Assembly (NCBI GenBank): GCA_900758895.1
Contig: CAAETG010000138.1
Location: forward strand, 1 to 5,633
Source: Bacilli bacterium
GTDB taxonomy: Bacteria > Bacillota_I > Bacilli_A > RF39 > UBA660
DNA: 5,633 nt
Reading direction: 5' to 3'
The notes under the pieces were generated by a model that searched no databases, had not been told where the DNA came from, and was given only the letters and a program-made list of their open reading frames with translations. The position numbers were made by a program, and so were the translations under genes. Of this stretch, positions 5,441 through 5,633 are shown piece after piece. Position 1 is the first letter of the stretch. Each line of letters begins with the position of its first letter.

Positions 5441-5633
5441 ATGAAAAAAGTATTAGTAATAGGAGCAGGTGGTTCCATTGGCATCAATGTCATTAAATAT
5501 TTATTAAGTGAAGGAAAATATGAAATCACCGCTTTAGATTTAAGAAATAAAAATAGTCAAAAAAGATTAAAAAGATATCGTCGCCGCATTAACTTAATTT
5601 ATGGTGACATGAACGACTCTGTTTTAATGGACG
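5441..5633 (+). CDS. NAD(P)-binding Rossmann protein (SDR/epimerase-like), 3' end cut
   Basis: Only the first 64 codons are in the window. The protein begins MKKVLVIGAGGSIG, giving the dinucleotide-binding Gly8-x-x-Gly11-x-x-Gly14 of extended short-chain dehydrogenases and NAD-dependent epimerases/dehydratases. Asp33 at the end of strand 2 (TALDLR) is the usual acidic residue that favours NAD over NADP. GDMND (55-59) matches the adenine-binding Asp region of that family. A basic stretch, KRLKRYRRR (41-49), lies between. The ribosome site AAGGAAGTGAT (5425-5435) differs by one base from the ideal and overlaps the ZIP stop codon, so the two genes are probably one operon. The substrate cannot be told from this fragment; nucleotide-sugar epimerase/dehydratase is the commonest role. 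Confidence 0.8.
   Translation, partial: MKKVLVIGAGGSIGINVIKYLLSEGKYEITALDLRNKNSQKRLKRYRRRINLIYGDMNDSVLMD

Overview
The window looks like chromosomal DNA of a low-GC Gram-positive bacterium (Bacillota, probably class Bacilli or a related gut lineage). The reasons are the strong A/T bias, A/T-ending codons, AAGGAG-type ribosome binding sites a few bases before most starts, TTGACA/TATAAT-like promoters, an intrinsic terminator with a T tract, and the gene families present. TAA and TAG are the stop codons seen, and the standard bacterial code reads every gene cleanly. I cannot name a genus from the sequence alone.

Layout. (1) Bases 1-675, minus strand: the 5' part of a collagen-like Gly-X-Y protein that runs off the left edge. 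Thr-rich collagen stretches alternate with two related beta-type modules, behind a short leader with four consecutive cysteines. (2) Bases 676-838: a divergent control region. It has a good sigma-A-type promoter for the rightward gene and two sporulation-like -10 motifs for the leftward gene. (3) Bases 839-1924: a family 2 glycosyltransferase fused to TPR-like helical repeats. (4) Bases 2007-4475: a two-gene operon of membrane proteins with N-terminal zinc ribbons. The first has a single membrane span and a large Tyr/Glu-rich outer part ending in an NPCBM-like domain; the second has five predicted spans. (5) Bases 4476-4667: a non-coding stretch with three successive hairpins, the last a clear intrinsic terminator, followed by a fresh promoter. 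(6) Bases 4674-5633: a ZIP-family metal transporter and, 14 bases on, the start of an NAD(P)-binding Rossmann protein cut by the right edge.

How they may work together. The divergent pair of a Thr-rich collagen-like protein and a glycosyltransferase suggests a surface filament and the enzyme that glycosylates it, as in spore-surface BclA-type systems. The leader has no signal peptide and sporulation-like -10 motifs lie upstream. That would fit spore-coat or exosporium assembly, but it is inference. The zinc-ribbon pair is probably a cell-envelope module of unknown role. The ZIP transporter has its own promoter and probably supplies zinc or another divalent metal.
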